Assembly (NCBI RefSeq): GCF_016775705.1
Contig: NZ_CP068760.1
Coordinates: 3,844,001-3,908,000 of the forward strand
Direction: 5' to 3'
DNA: 64,000 nt
Source of the DNA: Chryseobacterium cucumeris
GTDB taxonomy: Bacteria; Bacteroidota; Bacteroidia; Flavobacteriales; Weeksellaceae
Positions 8,638-17,345 of this stretch are shown piece by piece. The notes beneath the pieces are model-generated. The model worked only from the letters and a program-made list of their open reading frames with translations. It had not been told where the DNA came from and ran no database searches. A program made the translations under genes and the position numbers. How positions within the stretch are numbered: the first letter of the stretch is position 1; the number at the start of each line of letters is the position of its first letter.

Positions 8638-10164
8638 TTAGTTTTTATTAATCATTTGTGTCAACCGCATGTCTATCGTTTCTTTTCCAATAATCTCGGC
8701 ACAGGTATTAAAGGCTCCGATCGTAACACCTAAGATGCCATGCATATTCACGGATTGTCCCGTCAAAAAAAGATTGTCAATTTTCGTACGTGGGGAAACC
8801 ATTGTTTTAAGAGGGTTCTCTGAACTTTTCATATATCCGTACATATTTCCTTCAAAATTACCAATATAGTCCCTGTAAGACAAGGGAGAAGAAGTATAGA
8901 GTGTTTTAACAGCGTGTCTTATATTGGGAATCTTCTTTTCCAGGGCATCAAGCATTTTCTCAGTCTTTTCAAGCTTAAACCTTTCATAAGTTTCTCCTCT
9001 TTCATGCTCATCCGCAACTGTATTGAATGTATTTTCCCATTCTTTAACCTCATCAAAATCCATATAAGAAATCGCGGTAAGACTTTCTGCAAATTCAGGA
9101 TGATGTTTTGAAGGGGTAGATGAAAGCATATAAGTTTCCGGCCACGACTCTTTTTGGTATTGGGATGCATTCCAGACCTGATCTTCCGATGAATAGTGGT
9201 ATCTGTTGTAATTGAAATTCGGAAGACTGTGAGGTTTTAAAACCAGATAAATACTAAAACACGAAGAAACAGGCTTCCAGCTTAAAACCCTGTTCAGAAA
9301 GGATTTTTTCAGTCTTTCCTCGCCTATCAGTTTGATGGTGGAGCGTATTTCTATATTTGATATAAATTGTTTTGCCTCGTATTCTTTTCCTGCTTTCGTC
9401 TTTACAGAAGTCAGTGTATTATTTTCATTAAAAACAAATTCTGAAACTTCCGAGTGCTTGTGTACTTCGGCTCCATATTCCCGGAGTTTTCTGATTAAAA
9501 GTTTAGAAATCTGACTTCCTCCTTTCACACATTTGTAAGCACTTTGAATGTAAGAATTTACCGTCAGAGCATGTACATAAAAGGGAACATTCTCCGAGTC
9601 TCCGGCATATAAAAAGTTGGAACCCAGTAAAACTGACTGCAATTTTTTATTCTGGGTAACAGACTCAATGAATCTTTTAGTATTGAGGTGCAGGATTTCT
9701 TCGTTGTAACTGTCCTTTCCTACTACATGATATCTTGGAAACTGGCTGCATACATATTGAATTTCTTCACAGTAGTTTTCAAGGTTTTCTTTTTCTTCGG
9801 GGAAATATTTTGAAAGCTGTTCAACAAAATTCTGATAGCCCTGTGCATGAGGATATTCTATTTCATCATCACCGAAACTGATTCTGTCATAGCCATCTTC
9901 ATCCATCAACTGAAGTTCAAGGTCATCCATGATTTCCAGATAGGAAAAAAACTGATTCAGGTTTTGCCCTTTGGATAAACCTCCCAGATAGTGGACTCCT
10001 GTATCGAAAATAAGCTTATTCCTTGAAAAAGTCTGAAGATTTCCGCCATATTGGTTATTTTTCTCGAGAACACATACTTTCAGACCTTCTTTCGCCAAAA
10101 TAAGAGCCGAAACAAGACCTCCCAATCCACTGCCGATTACAAGTATGTCGTATGCTTTCTTCAA
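8638..10164 (-). CDS. FAD-dependent oxidoreductase of the phytoene desaturase / retinol saturase (CrtI-like) type
   Basis: The N-terminal dinucleotide-binding motif is GSGLGG at 11-16, followed by the acidic end of the second strand (VLEKN) and GGNLQTF. The C-terminal TGQSVNMHGILGVTIGAF is a typical FAD-closing segment. Length (508) and layout match CrtI-like desaturases/saturases, which act on long polyenes. The start is a TTG: the frame is open upstream but without an ATG, and the usual N-terminus begins here. It likely adjusts the oxidation state of the polyene or the aromatic head. Confidence 0.88.
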   Translation of the reverse strand: MKKAYDILVIGSGLGGLVSALILAKEGLKVCVLEKNNQYGGNLQTFSRNKLIFDTGVHYLGGLSKGQNLNQFFSYLEIMDDLELQLMDEDGYDRISFGDDEIEYPHAQGYQNFVEQLSKYFPEEKENLENYCEEIQYVCSQFPRYHVVGKDSYNEEILHLNTKRFIESVTQNKKLQSVLLGSNFLYAGDSENVPFYVHALTVNSYIQSAYKCVKGGSQISKLLIRKLREYGAEVHKHSEVSEFVFNENNTLTSVKTKAGKEYEAKQFISNIEIRSTIKLIGEERLKKSFLNRVLSWKPVSSCFSIYLVLKPHSLPNFNYNRYHYSSEDQVWNASQYQKESWPETYMLSSTPSKHHPEFAESLTAISYMDFDEVKEWENTFNTVADEHERGETYERFKLEKTEKMLDALEKKIPNIRHAVKTLYTSSPLSYRDYIGNFEGNMYGYMKSSENPLKTMVSPRTKIDNLFLTGQSVNMHGILGVTIGAFNTCAEIIGKETIDMRLTQMINKN

Positions 10165-10323
10165 AAGAGAATGTGCTTTTAATAATTAAGAAACAGGGAA
10201 TTTAAGATATTTAAAGTTTACTTTGGTAAAGTAAGCATAGAAATTTTATGGGTTCTCTTAAATCTCGGTAAATCTTAATGGTTTTTTAGTTTTTATTCGT
10301 TTTTCGGGATAAAAATAGAAAAA

Positions 10324-11208
10324 TTAATCAACATCATCCCAAAAATCAAAATAATTAAACCATTGAAGCGGGTATTTTTTCACCATGGTTTCAAGATTCT
10401 GAACATAAGACTGTAAAAGTCCCTGTGAATCACGGTTTTTGATATTCTGTGCCACTCTTGCGTACAGATGGTAATGAAGATTATTCTCCTTCATCACATA
10501 GACATATACTACGGGAACGCCTAACCTTGAGGCGATCAAAAACGGGCCGGCCGGAAATTTTGCACTTTTACCCAGCAGTTCTGTTTCCAGATATTTGGAA
10601 CCTTCAAAATAACGGTCTCCGGTAAAGCAGATGAGTTCATTATTAGACAAAGCCTGATTGATCTCAAAGATATGAGACATGTCCTCCTTCACGTAAATAA
10701 ACTTAATATTACTCTTTTTTACCGCAACACTTTCCAGATATTCCTTGATCACGGTCACTTCCTGATCTGTGGTTACCAGATTGATCTGGCAGTCGAAGTC
10801 GATATCTGCAAAAAAGTGTTCTGCAATTTCAAAATTACCGATATGGGCACTGATGAGCACACCTCCTTTTTTAGCAGCTAAAAGATTTCTGAGGTTTTCA
10901 ATACCGTCAAATTCATAGGTATATTTTTCTCTGAGTCCTGCTGAAATAGCTGTTTTATCAATCAGAACTTTTCCGAAGGTAAAATAGCTTTTAAAGATGG
11001 AAGCTTTGGATTTCCAGTATCCATAGTTCAATCTTTTCTGAAAATAATAAAGAATGTATTGATTGCTTTTCTTCTGAAACAGGGAATAATAAGCGGCTAC
11101 AAAATACAGCACCCCATATGAACTTCTGATCCCGATATTTCTAATACACCAGACAAATATTCTGTATCCGAGTACTGTTCCTTTAGATTTACCTTTCCAC
11201 TTGTTCAT
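10324..11208 (-). CDS. LPLAT-family acyltransferase (LpxL/HtrB-like)
   Basis: This 294-residue protein has the lysophospholipid acyltransferase motif HX4E (His 122, Glu 127 in SAHIGNFEIAEHF), an FTGDR-type motif II and a downstream FPAGPFLIASR motif III. A hydrophobic N-terminal part may sit in the membrane. Relatives transfer acyl chains from ACP to lipid A. Aryl-polyene clusters carry similar enzymes thought to attach the polyene acid to a lipid or resorcinol acceptor. It is preceded by a 119-base gap containing a repeat. Confidence 0.88.
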   Translation of the reverse strand: MNKWKGKSKGTVLGYRIFVWCIRNIGIRSSYGVLYFVAAYYSLFQKKSNQYILYYFQKRLNYGYWKSKASIFKSYFTFGKVLIDKTAISAGLREKYTYEFDGIENLRNLLAAKKGGVLISAHIGNFEIAEHFFADIDFDCQINLVTTDQEVTVIKEYLESVAVKKSNIKFIYVKEDMSHIFEINQALSNNELICFTGDRYFEGSKYLETELLGKSAKFPAGPFLIASRLGVPVVYVYVMKENNLHYHLYARVAQNIKNRDSQGLLQSYVQNLETMVKKYPLQWFNYFDFWDDVD

Positions 11209-11232
11209 ATCTAGAATTTAATATAACAGAGA

Positions 11233-11302
11233 GCCAATGTAATAATACCTTTTTGAAGTGTCCGTTACCGGATCACTGTGATATTGTTACATTGGCACAT
11301 TT
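11233..11302. repeat. Intergenic AATGTAACAAT-type repeat, copy 1
   Basis: The interval between acpP-like and acyltransferase genes holds GCCAATGTAATAAT at one end and TTGTTACATTGGCACATT at the other, forming an imperfect inverted pair. Very similar units recur at 12822-12912 and 49787-49864. No coding potential is seen. Confidence 0.6.
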
Positions 11303-11327
11303 TATAGAATAAAGATTGACTCAATAA

Positions 11328-11582
11328 CTACACGTTTTTTTCAGCAATCTTATGTTCAATCGTTGTATAGAAATCATCAAATGTCACCATTTTTTTGAAA
11401 TCTGCTTCTCCTAATTTCACGCCGAAATTGGATTCGATCACGACTACCATGTCGATATAATCTAAGCTGTCTAAGCCCAGTGTATTTTTAAGGTTGGCAT
11501 CGTTACTGATTTCGTCTCCGTCTACCTCGAATTCGTTGACAAGAAAATCATTAACAATAGCAACAATTTTTTCCCTTTCCAT
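11328..11582 (-). CDS. Acyl carrier protein of the pigment cluster
   Basis: This 84-residue protein begins at the ATG at 11582, giving the usual MEREKI N-terminus; a longer form would need a TTG at 11594 inside the upstream gene. The phosphopantetheine attachment motif GLDSLD is at residues 36-41, Ser 39. It starts four bases after the ketosynthase stop, so both are probably made together. It should carry the aryl starter and growing polyene. Confidence 0.92.
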   Translation of the reverse strand: MEREKIVAIVNDFLVNEFEVDGDEISNDANLKNTLGLDSLDYIDMVVVIESNFGVKLGEADFKKMVTFDDFYTTIEHKIAEKNV

Positions 11583-11586
11583 GTTT

Positions 11587-12807
11587 TTAATCAAATTTTT
11601 TAACTATTAGTGCAGAATTGGTTCCCCCAAACCCAAAAGAATTCGACAAAAATACATCAATTTTTTGATTTTTTGTTTTTGCAACTAAATTTATCTTTTG
11701 TGCTTCATTATCAGGGTTTTCCAGATTGATATTGGGAGCAACAAAATCGTTCTGCATCATCAGAATGGAGTAGATAACTTCACTTGCACCTGCCATCCAG
11801 CACTCGTGTCCGGTCATAGATTTGGTAGAACTTACCGGAACTTCACTGCCGAAAATCTCATAAATGGCTTTCGCTTCGTTCGCATCACCAATTGGAGTAG
11901 AAGTTGCGTGAGCATTGATATAATCGATGTCTGAAGCTTTTAATCCTGACTGTTTTAAGGCTCTGTCCATTGCCAAAGCCGGCCCATCTACATTAGGAGT
12001 TGAAATATGACCTCCGTTGGAAGAAAAACCATATCCGATAATTTCAGCAATAATCGGAGCGCCTCTTCTTTGGGCAGATTCCAAACTTTCAACAATCAGA
12101 CTGGCTGCTCCGCCACTTGGAATCAATCCGTCTCTTTCTGCATCGAAAGGTCTTGATGCTTTTGCAGGCTCATCTTCTCTGGCTGAGAACACTCCCAATC
12201 CGTCAAAGCTCGCCATGGAATATTTGTTGGTTTCCTGAGCTCCGCCGCAGATAATCATATCCTGGAAACCATTTTTAATCATCATATAAGCCAGCCCTAA
12301 AGAATGAGAACCGCTTGCACATGCTGCACTGATGGTAAGATTAATCCCTTTCAGCTTAAAAATCGTTGAAAGGTTCATCGTTACTGTTGAGTTCATTGAT
12401 TTGAAAATCGCTCCCGATCCCATCAATGTTGTATCTTTCTTTTCCCTTGCAATATCGATAGATTCTACGACTGCCTGGGAAACACTGTCATTTCCGTACA
12501 AGATCCCCACTTCATGAGCCTCTAAGAATTCTTCATCCAGATTCGCCTGTTTTAAAGCATCCAGGGTAGCAAGATAAGCATATTCGCTTTCTTCTCCCAT
12601 ACTGATACGCTGGCGTCTGTTTAAAAGATTTTTAAGATCAGGCTTCGGAACTACTCCTGTGAGGCCAGACCTGAAACCAAATTCTTTTCTGTCCTGATCT
12701 AAAACAATACCGGATTTTCCTTGATATAGGGATTCCCTGACCTCTTCTAAAGACGTCCCGATGCAGGAATAAATTCCCATTCCGGTAATTACAACCCTAT
12801 TTTCCAT
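11587..12807 (-). CDS. Beta-ketoacyl-ACP synthase (FabF/ApeO-like), catalytically complete
   Basis: This 406-residue protein has the KAS triad intact: Cys 163 in AACASG, His 300 in NAHATSTPIGD and His 334 in KSMTGHECWMAGA, plus the C-terminal SNSFGFGGTN. It performs decarboxylative Claisen condensation on ACP-bound chains. Placement between FabG and ACP genes in a cluster with tyrosine ammonia-lyase makes it the polyene-extending ketosynthase. It may pair with the catalytically empty homologue at the left edge. Confidence 0.95.
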   Translation of the reverse strand: MENRVVITGMGIYSCIGTSLEEVRESLYQGKSGIVLDQDRKEFGFRSGLTGVVPKPDLKNLLNRRQRISMGEESEYAYLATLDALKQANLDEEFLEAHEVGILYGNDSVSQAVVESIDIAREKKDTTLMGSGAIFKSMNSTVTMNLSTIFKLKGINLTISAACASGSHSLGLAYMMIKNGFQDMIICGGAQETNKYSMASFDGLGVFSAREDEPAKASRPFDAERDGLIPSGGAASLIVESLESAQRRGAPIIAEIIGYGFSSNGGHISTPNVDGPALAMDRALKQSGLKASDIDYINAHATSTPIGDANEAKAIYEIFGSEVPVSSTKSMTGHECWMAGASEVIYSILMMQNDFVAPNINLENPDNEAQKINLVAKTKNQKIDVFLSNSFGFGGTNSALIVKKFD

Positions 12808-12821
12808 TTGTTTATATTGAA

Positions 12822-12912
12822 TTTAACAATGTATCAGTCTAGTAATGTAACAATCTTTTCATTGATATCAATCAACATTGGTACACCGGTACATTGGTAT
12901 ATTGTTAGATTA
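12822..12912. repeat. Intergenic AATGTAACAAT-type repeat, copy 2
   Basis: Degenerate units of about 10-12 bases (AACAATGTATCAGTCTAG, AATGTAACAATC, ACATTGGTACA, GGTACATTGGTATATTGTTAG) fill the whole gap between FabG and ketosynthase genes. The same words recur at 49787-49864, including AGTCTAG and GGTATATTGTTA. Confidence 0.65.
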
Positions 12913-12913
12913 T

Positions 12914-13645
12914 TTATGAGTAAATTCCTCCGTTAATATTAATCACTTCACCTGTTATGTAGGAAGATTTTTTAGATGCTAAAAATGCGACAAGATCTGC
13001 CACTTCTTCTGCTTCTCCGAATCTGTTGGCAGGAATCATTGCTTTAAGCTCATCTTCATTAAACTCCTGGGTCATATCCGTTTTGATGAAACCCGGCGCA
13101 ACTGCATTTACCGTAACATTTCTTTTGGCAACTTCCTGAGCAAGAGCCTTTGTAGCTCCTACCAAAGCTCCTTTCGCAGCGGAATAATTCGTCTGGCCGG
13201 CTGTTCCTTTTACTCCGGATACAGAAACCATATTGATGATTCTTCCGTATTTGTTACGAAGAAGCTTTTGAATAAAGAAATTGGTCACATTGAAGAAACC
13301 ATCAAGACTTGTATTGATCACATTATTCCAGTCTTCTTTCTGCATCCACATAAAAAGGCCGTCTCTTGTGATTCCGGCATTATTGACAATCACTTCCACC
13401 ACTGCATCAGGGTTTTTCTCCTGCCACTCCGTTAAAACAGCTTGTGTTTCTTCGGTGTTTCCTACATCAAATTTAAGAATTTCTCCGGTAGAACCCAATT
13501 CTTCCACTTTAGCCAATGTTTCTTTGGCTGCCGTTTCATTTGAAGCGTAGTTGATAAGGATGTGATAGTTTTTCTCTTCTGCCAGTTTTATACAGATTGC
13601 CCTCCCGATTCCTCTGGAGCCACCTGTTACAATTGCACATTTCAT
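12914..13645 (-). CDS. fabG: 3-oxoacyl-ACP reductase (FabG-like SDR)
   Basis: This 243-residue short-chain dehydrogenase has the NADPH motif GGSRGIG at 8-14, NNAG at 88-91, the catalytic Ser 141 region and YSAAK at 154-158. The C-terminal GEVININGG is typical of FabG. It reduces the beta-keto group on the ACP-bound chain after each condensation. As part of the pigment operon it is most likely a pathway-dedicated copy rather than the housekeeping FabG. Confidence 0.93.
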   Translation of the reverse strand: MKCAIVTGGSRGIGRAICIKLAEEKNYHILINYASNETAAKETLAKVEELGSTGEILKFDVGNTEETQAVLTEWQEKNPDAVVEVIVNNAGITRDGLFMWMQKEDWNNVINTSLDGFFNVTNFFIQKLLRNKYGRIINMVSVSGVKGTAGQTNYSAAKGALVGATKALAQEVAKRNVTVNAVAPGFIKTDMTQEFNEDELKAMIPANRFGEAEEVADLVAFLASKKSSYITGEVININGGIYS

Positions 13646-13726
13646 GCGTTAGTGTTTATATCGTTTTTAGTTTTTTAAGTTGATGCTGGAAGCCTTTTTT
13701 AAAAGACAATTGATGGCAACCAGTAG

Positions 13727-15247
13727 TTACATTCCTTTCAGGTATTTCTTTACTTCCTCCAGATACGGATACATGACCATATCGTCTGAGAAAGCAGGAA
13801 TAATTTTTCTGATATCATCATACAGTTCTTTTGTAGAGGATGAAACCTTATCCTGGAATCCAAGATATTCCACAGCCTGAATAATGGTAATCGCTTCAAT
13901 CGCCAATACTTCAAAAGCATTTTCAATGACTTTTCTGCAAATTACCGCAGCGTTTGTTCCCATACTAACGATATCCTGATTATCGTTATTGTTTGGAATA
14001 CTGTGAACATACATAGAATTTGACAGCATCTGGCTTTCTGCCGTAGTAGAAGTTGCCGTAAACTGTACTCCCTGCATCCCGAAATTGAAACCTAATTTAC
14101 CTAAATTGACAAAAGGAGGCAAAATTTCATTGATTTTCGCATTCAGAAGGTAGTTTAACTGTCTTTCTGCAAGCATGGTCAGTTTTGTCACCACGATTTT
14201 AAGCTTGTCCATTTCCAGAGAAATATAATCTCCATGGAAGTTTCCTCCATGGTAAACATGCTGGTCTTCAACATTGATAATCGGATTATCATTCGCTGAA
14301 TTAATCTCATTTTCAAGAACTTTCTCTGTATATTCCAATGTATCCAATACCGGACCTAAAATCTGAGGAACACATCGTAAAGAATAATATTCCTGAACTT
14401 TTTCCTTGAATACTTTTTCCTGCTCTTCAAAATGAGTATAAAGATGCTCTTCTCTTTTTCTGATCAACTTACTGTCTGCCAGGTGAGCACGCATTCTTTC
14501 TGCCACTTTCTGTTGACCGTAGTGTTTCTTAGTTCCGTTCAAGGCTTCTGACAAATGATCATCATAAGCCTGTACAATCTCATTGATCGCACAGGAAAGC
14601 CTAAGGGAAATATCAGTAAGCTGATTCGCTTTATAAGCATTCACAATACCAATTCCTGACATTACGGAAGTTCCGTTCATTAAAGCAAGTCCTTCACGGA
14701 TCTCTACTTTGATCGGTTCTAAGCCTTCTGTTTCAAAAACTTCTTTGGTAGATTTTCTTTCTCCATTGTAAAAAACTTCTCCTTCTCCAATCAATACCAA
14801 AGCCAGGTGAGCCAGCTGAACAAGGTCTCCGCTTGCTCCTACGCCTCCATGTTCAAAGATCAATGGGGTAATATCTCTGTTGATCAGCTCCTGAAGCAGA
14901 TAAATAACAGACTGGTGCACTCCTGAATTCCCTAAAGATAAGGTATTCAATCTTGCCAGCATACACGCTTTTACTTCTTCCGCAGGTAAAGGATTTCCAA
15001 TTCCTGAAGAATGGCTTCTGATCAGGTTATACTGAAGCTGGTGGGTGTCTTCATCACTGATTTTAAACTGAGCCATGGGCCCAAAACCGGTGTTCACACC
15101 ATATATTACTTTATTTTTTGAAAACTCTTTTAAAAACTGAAAACTTTTATCCACTCTTGATAAAAGTGATTCATCCAGTTCTATTTTTTCATTCTCAATG
15201 ATAATTTTTTGAAAGTCTTTCAGTTCTAAAAAGTTATTTATTTTCAT
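13727..15247 (-). CDS. Tyrosine ammonia-lyase (aromatic amino acid lyase family)
   Basis: This 506-residue protein belongs to the histidine/phenylalanine ammonia-lyase family. The Ala-Ser-Gly that forms the MIO cofactor is at 138-140 (GGVGASGD), and the catalytic Tyr is in VIYGVNTGFG. The sequence, including LIRSHSSG in the substrate loop and SMYVHSIPNNNDNQD, closely resembles what I recall of Flavobacterium johnsoniae tyrosine ammonia-lyase. It would convert tyrosine to 4-coumarate, the flexirubin starter. The start is the ATG at 15247; the codon before it is TTG. It heads the minus-strand operon. Confidence 0.92.
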   Translation of the reverse strand: MKINNFLELKDFQKIIIENEKIELDESLLSRVDKSFQFLKEFSKNKVIYGVNTGFGPMAQFKISDEDTHQLQYNLIRSHSSGIGNPLPAEEVKACMLARLNTLSLGNSGVHQSVIYLLQELINRDITPLIFEHGGVGASGDLVQLAHLALVLIGEGEVFYNGERKSTKEVFETEGLEPIKVEIREGLALMNGTSVMSGIGIVNAYKANQLTDISLRLSCAINEIVQAYDDHLSEALNGTKKHYGQQKVAERMRAHLADSKLIRKREEHLYTHFEEQEKVFKEKVQEYYSLRCVPQILGPVLDTLEYTEKVLENEINSANDNPIINVEDQHVYHGGNFHGDYISLEMDKLKIVVTKLTMLAERQLNYLLNAKINEILPPFVNLGKLGFNFGMQGVQFTATSTTAESQMLSNSMYVHSIPNNNDNQDIVSMGTNAAVICRKVIENAFEVLAIEAITIIQAVEYLGFQDKVSSSTKELYDDIRKIIPAFSDDMVMYPYLEEVKKYLKGM

Positions 15248-15272
15248 CAATTAAAAGTAATAGTTGATAATT

Positions 15273-15305
15273 TTGTAAAATATTAATTATTTGTCACTAA
15301 TTTTG
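15273..15305 (+). promoter_or_regulatory. Predicted promoter of the halogenase-like gene
   Basis: TTG at 15273-15275, 22 bases, then TAATTTTG at 15298-15305 fits the Bacteroidota TTG-N17-23-TAnnTTTG pattern. The ATG at 15346 is 40 bases downstream. This back-to-back arrangement suggests co-regulation with the ammonia-lyase operon. Confidence 0.6.
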
Positions 15306-15308
15306 CGG

Positions 15309-15343
15309 CAAAGATAAAAGTTATTATTAAAATAAAAAATCAA
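15309..15343 (-). promoter_or_regulatory. Predicted promoter of the tyrosine ammonia-lyase operon
   Basis: On the minus strand, TATCTTTG (15316-15309) matches the Bacteroidota -7 consensus TAnnTTTG, with a TTG at 15343-15341, 24 bases upstream (slightly long). The start codon is about 60 bases downstream. It overlaps the divergent promoter. Confidence 0.5.
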
Positions 15344-15345
15344 AG

Positions 15346-16602
15346 ATGAGCAAAGAATTTGTTGACGTTCTTGTAATCGGAGCCGGACCCTCCGGATGCG
15401 TGTCTTCTTCGTACCTGAAGAACAATAACGTCAGCGTAAAAGTAGTTGAAAAAACAAAATTCCCCAGACTCGTAGTTGGAGAAAGCTTAATTCCAAGGGT
15501 AATGGACCACTTTGAGGAGGCCGGACTTTTCCCTGCATTAGACAAAATGGGCTTTGAAAAAAAGCTTGGGGCTCGTTTCCTTCGTGGTGAGGAAGTCTGC
15601 ATTTTTGATTTCAGCAACAAATTCGGGGAAGGCTGGGACTGGACCTGGCAGGTTCCAAGAGCTGATTTTGATAATACACTTGCTCAGGAAGTCATTAACA
15701 AAGGAATTGATCTTGAGTTTGAAACTGAAGTGATAGATATCAAATTTGACGGGACAGATTCTATAACTACGGTAAGAAACAAGGATGGAGAAACAAAAGA
15801 GATCCACGCTAAGTTTGTTATCGATTCCAGCGGATACGGAAGAGTACTGCCTCGCCTGCTTGATCTTGAAAAACCTTCAAAATTATCACCTCACTCTGCG
15901 ATTTTCTCTCATGTAAATGATATCAACAGAGAACCGGGAGAAGAAGGAACTTTAATTTCTTTTGACATCATTGAAACTGAAGTATGGCTTTGGGTAATTC
16001 CTTTTTCCAACGGAAACACAAGTTTAGGAATTGTAGGGCCTACTGAATATATCGACAAATTGTCTGAAAACGGAGATACAATGGAAGCTTTAAGAAAAGC
16101 GATTTCTCTTTCTGAATATTATGTAAAACGTTTTGGAAACGTAGATTTCCTTTTTGAACCTAAACATCTGAAAGATTATTCCTGTTCGGTTAAAAGTTTA
16201 TTTGGAGACGGATTTGCCTTAACAGGAAATGCCTCTGAATTCCTTGATCCGGTATTTTCTTCCGGAATGGCTTTTGCCACAGAATCCGGAATGCTGGCCG
16301 CAAAACTGGCGCTAAGACAATTAAACGGAGAAAAAATCGACTGGCAAAGGGAATACACAGACTACATTTTATACGGAGTGGATGTTTTCACCACCTATGT
16401 AAAAGAATGGTATACCGGAAATCTGCAGGAGCTATTCTTCCATCAGCCAGAAAATCCGGATGTAAAGAAAAAGATCTGTGCTGTTTTAGCAGGCTATGTC
16501 TGGAATAAAGACAATCCTTTTGTGAGAAAGCACGATACGGTAATTAAAAACCTTGCGAACCTGATCAAGCTGGAAAAACAGGAGCAGCAAAATCAAGCAT
16601 AA
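15346..16602 (+). CDS. Flavin-dependent halogenase-like monooxygenase
   Basis: This 418-residue protein has the FAD motif GAGPSG at 12-17, GESLIPR at 45-51 and GWDWTWQVPR at 96-105. The last resembles the halogenase signature GWxWxIP, and EKKLGARF holds lysines near where halogenases have the catalytic Lys. Annotation pipelines usually call such proteins tryptophan halogenase-like. Chlorinated flexirubins are known, but a hydroxylase acting on the aromatic head is equally possible. It lies back-to-back with the ammonia-lyase, consistent with ring tailoring. Confidence 0.85.
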   Translation: MSKEFVDVLVIGAGPSGCVSSSYLKNNNVSVKVVEKTKFPRLVVGESLIPRVMDHFEEAGLFPALDKMGFEKKLGARFLRGEEVCIFDFSNKFGEGWDWTWQVPRADFDNTLAQEVINKGIDLEFETEVIDIKFDGTDSITTVRNKDGETKEIHAKFVIDSSGYGRVLPRLLDLEKPSKLSPHSAIFSHVNDINREPGEEGTLISFDIIETEVWLWVIPFSNGNTSLGIVGPTEYIDKLSENGDTMEALRKAISLSEYYVKRFGNVDFLFEPKHLKDYSCSVKSLFGDGFALTGNASEFLDPVFSSGMAFATESGMLAAKLALRQLNGEKIDWQREYTDYILYGVDVFTTYVKEWYTGNLQELFFHQPENPDVKKKICAVLAGYVWNKDNPFVRKHDTVIKNLANLIKLEKQEQQNQA

Positions 16603-16603
16603 T

Positions 16604-16634
16604 AAAAACGGTCTGAAAAATTCAGACCGTTTTT
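16604..16634. terminator. Bidirectional terminator
   Basis: Perfect arms AAAAACGGTCTGAA and TTCAGACCGTTTTT with a three-base loop, flanked by A and T runs so it can act in both directions. It separates the convergent halogenase-like gene and the 16637-17242 gene. Confidence 0.92.
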
Positions 16635-16636
16635 GT

Positions 16637-17242
16637 TTATTTTATAACTTCTTTGATTTCCTTTCCCAATTTTTTTCCGGTAACTTCATAGGCTGCAGCT
16701 ATTCTTCCGTATTCCCATGCAAATTCTTTATTCATTTGCTTGCCTCCTATTTTATCTGCTTGTAATCTCATCACTACTTTCGAAGGATCATCAGTTTCCA
16801 CAAACTTCATATCTGCTGTTAATTTTGCTTCCTGAGAACCTATCATTCCGCCATACCAGCCGGCATAAATCCATTTTGCATCAATAATCAGCGTGTATTT
16901 TGTCTTTGCATCCTTTTTGAAAACTACTTTTTTGGATTTCCCATTTATGCCTTTAAGGAAATAGTCCAAATACTCAGAATTTTTAAACTGTCCCCACTGA
17001 TAAATCCAGTTTTTCCATACAGCTTCGCTTTTTTTGGCTGTAATATCCGCTTTCCTGTTTTCCAGGTATTGAGCTTCCGTCATGTTCTTCTCCTGATAGG
17101 CTGCATTATCAAACACCAACTGAACATTCACTTCGTTTTGATCTTTTAAAAAATCAAAATTTCCGGACTCAACTTTAATTTGATTTTGGGCAAAAGCTAC
17201 CACTCCAATTGCCATGAACAGCAATAACAATAATTTTCTCAT
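16637..17242 (-). CDS. Secreted protein of unknown function
   Basis: This 201-residue protein has a clear signal peptide (1-18, VVAFAQ). The mature part is mixed alpha/beta, with TYTLIIDAKWIYAGWYGG in the middle and a C-terminal Gly/Lys-rich EVTGKKLGKEIKE. I recognise it only as a conserved Bacteroidota hypothetical. It sits between two terminator hairpins, so it is probably its own transcript, not part of the pigment operons. Confidence 0.8.
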   Translation of the reverse strand: MRKLLLLLFMAIGVVAFAQNQIKVESGNFDFLKDQNEVNVQLVFDNAAYQEKNMTEAQYLENRKADITAKKSEAVWKNWIYQWGQFKNSEYLDYFLKGINGKSKKVVFKKDAKTKYTLIIDAKWIYAGWYGGMIGSQEAKLTADMKFVETDDPSKVVMRLQADKIGGKQMNKEFAWEYGRIAAAYEVTGKKLGKEIKEVIK

Positions 17243-17272
17243 ATTTTTTAAATTAGTTTTTATTTAAGCGCC

Positions 17273-17280
17273 CAAAGATA
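17273..17280 (-). promoter_or_regulatory. -7 box upstream of the secreted protein gene
   Basis: TATCTTTG on the minus strand matches TAnnTTTG about 30 bases before the ATG at 17242. I see no TTG at the usual distance, so this is a partial match. Confidence 0.35.
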
Positions 17281-17305
17281 TTTACTTTTATTGATAAGTA
17301 ACCGT

Positions 17306-17337
17306 AAAAAAACAGCCTGAAAGTTCAGACCGTTTTT
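17306..17337 (-). terminator. Terminator of the His-heptad lipoprotein gene, similar to the one at 16604
   Basis: On the minus strand CGGTCTGAA pairs with TTCAGGCTG (two G-U pairs), then a T run follows. The right arm and flank are identical in sequence to the terminator at 16604-16634, suggesting duplication and decay. Confidence 0.7.
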
Positions 17338-17345
17338 GTACAAAA

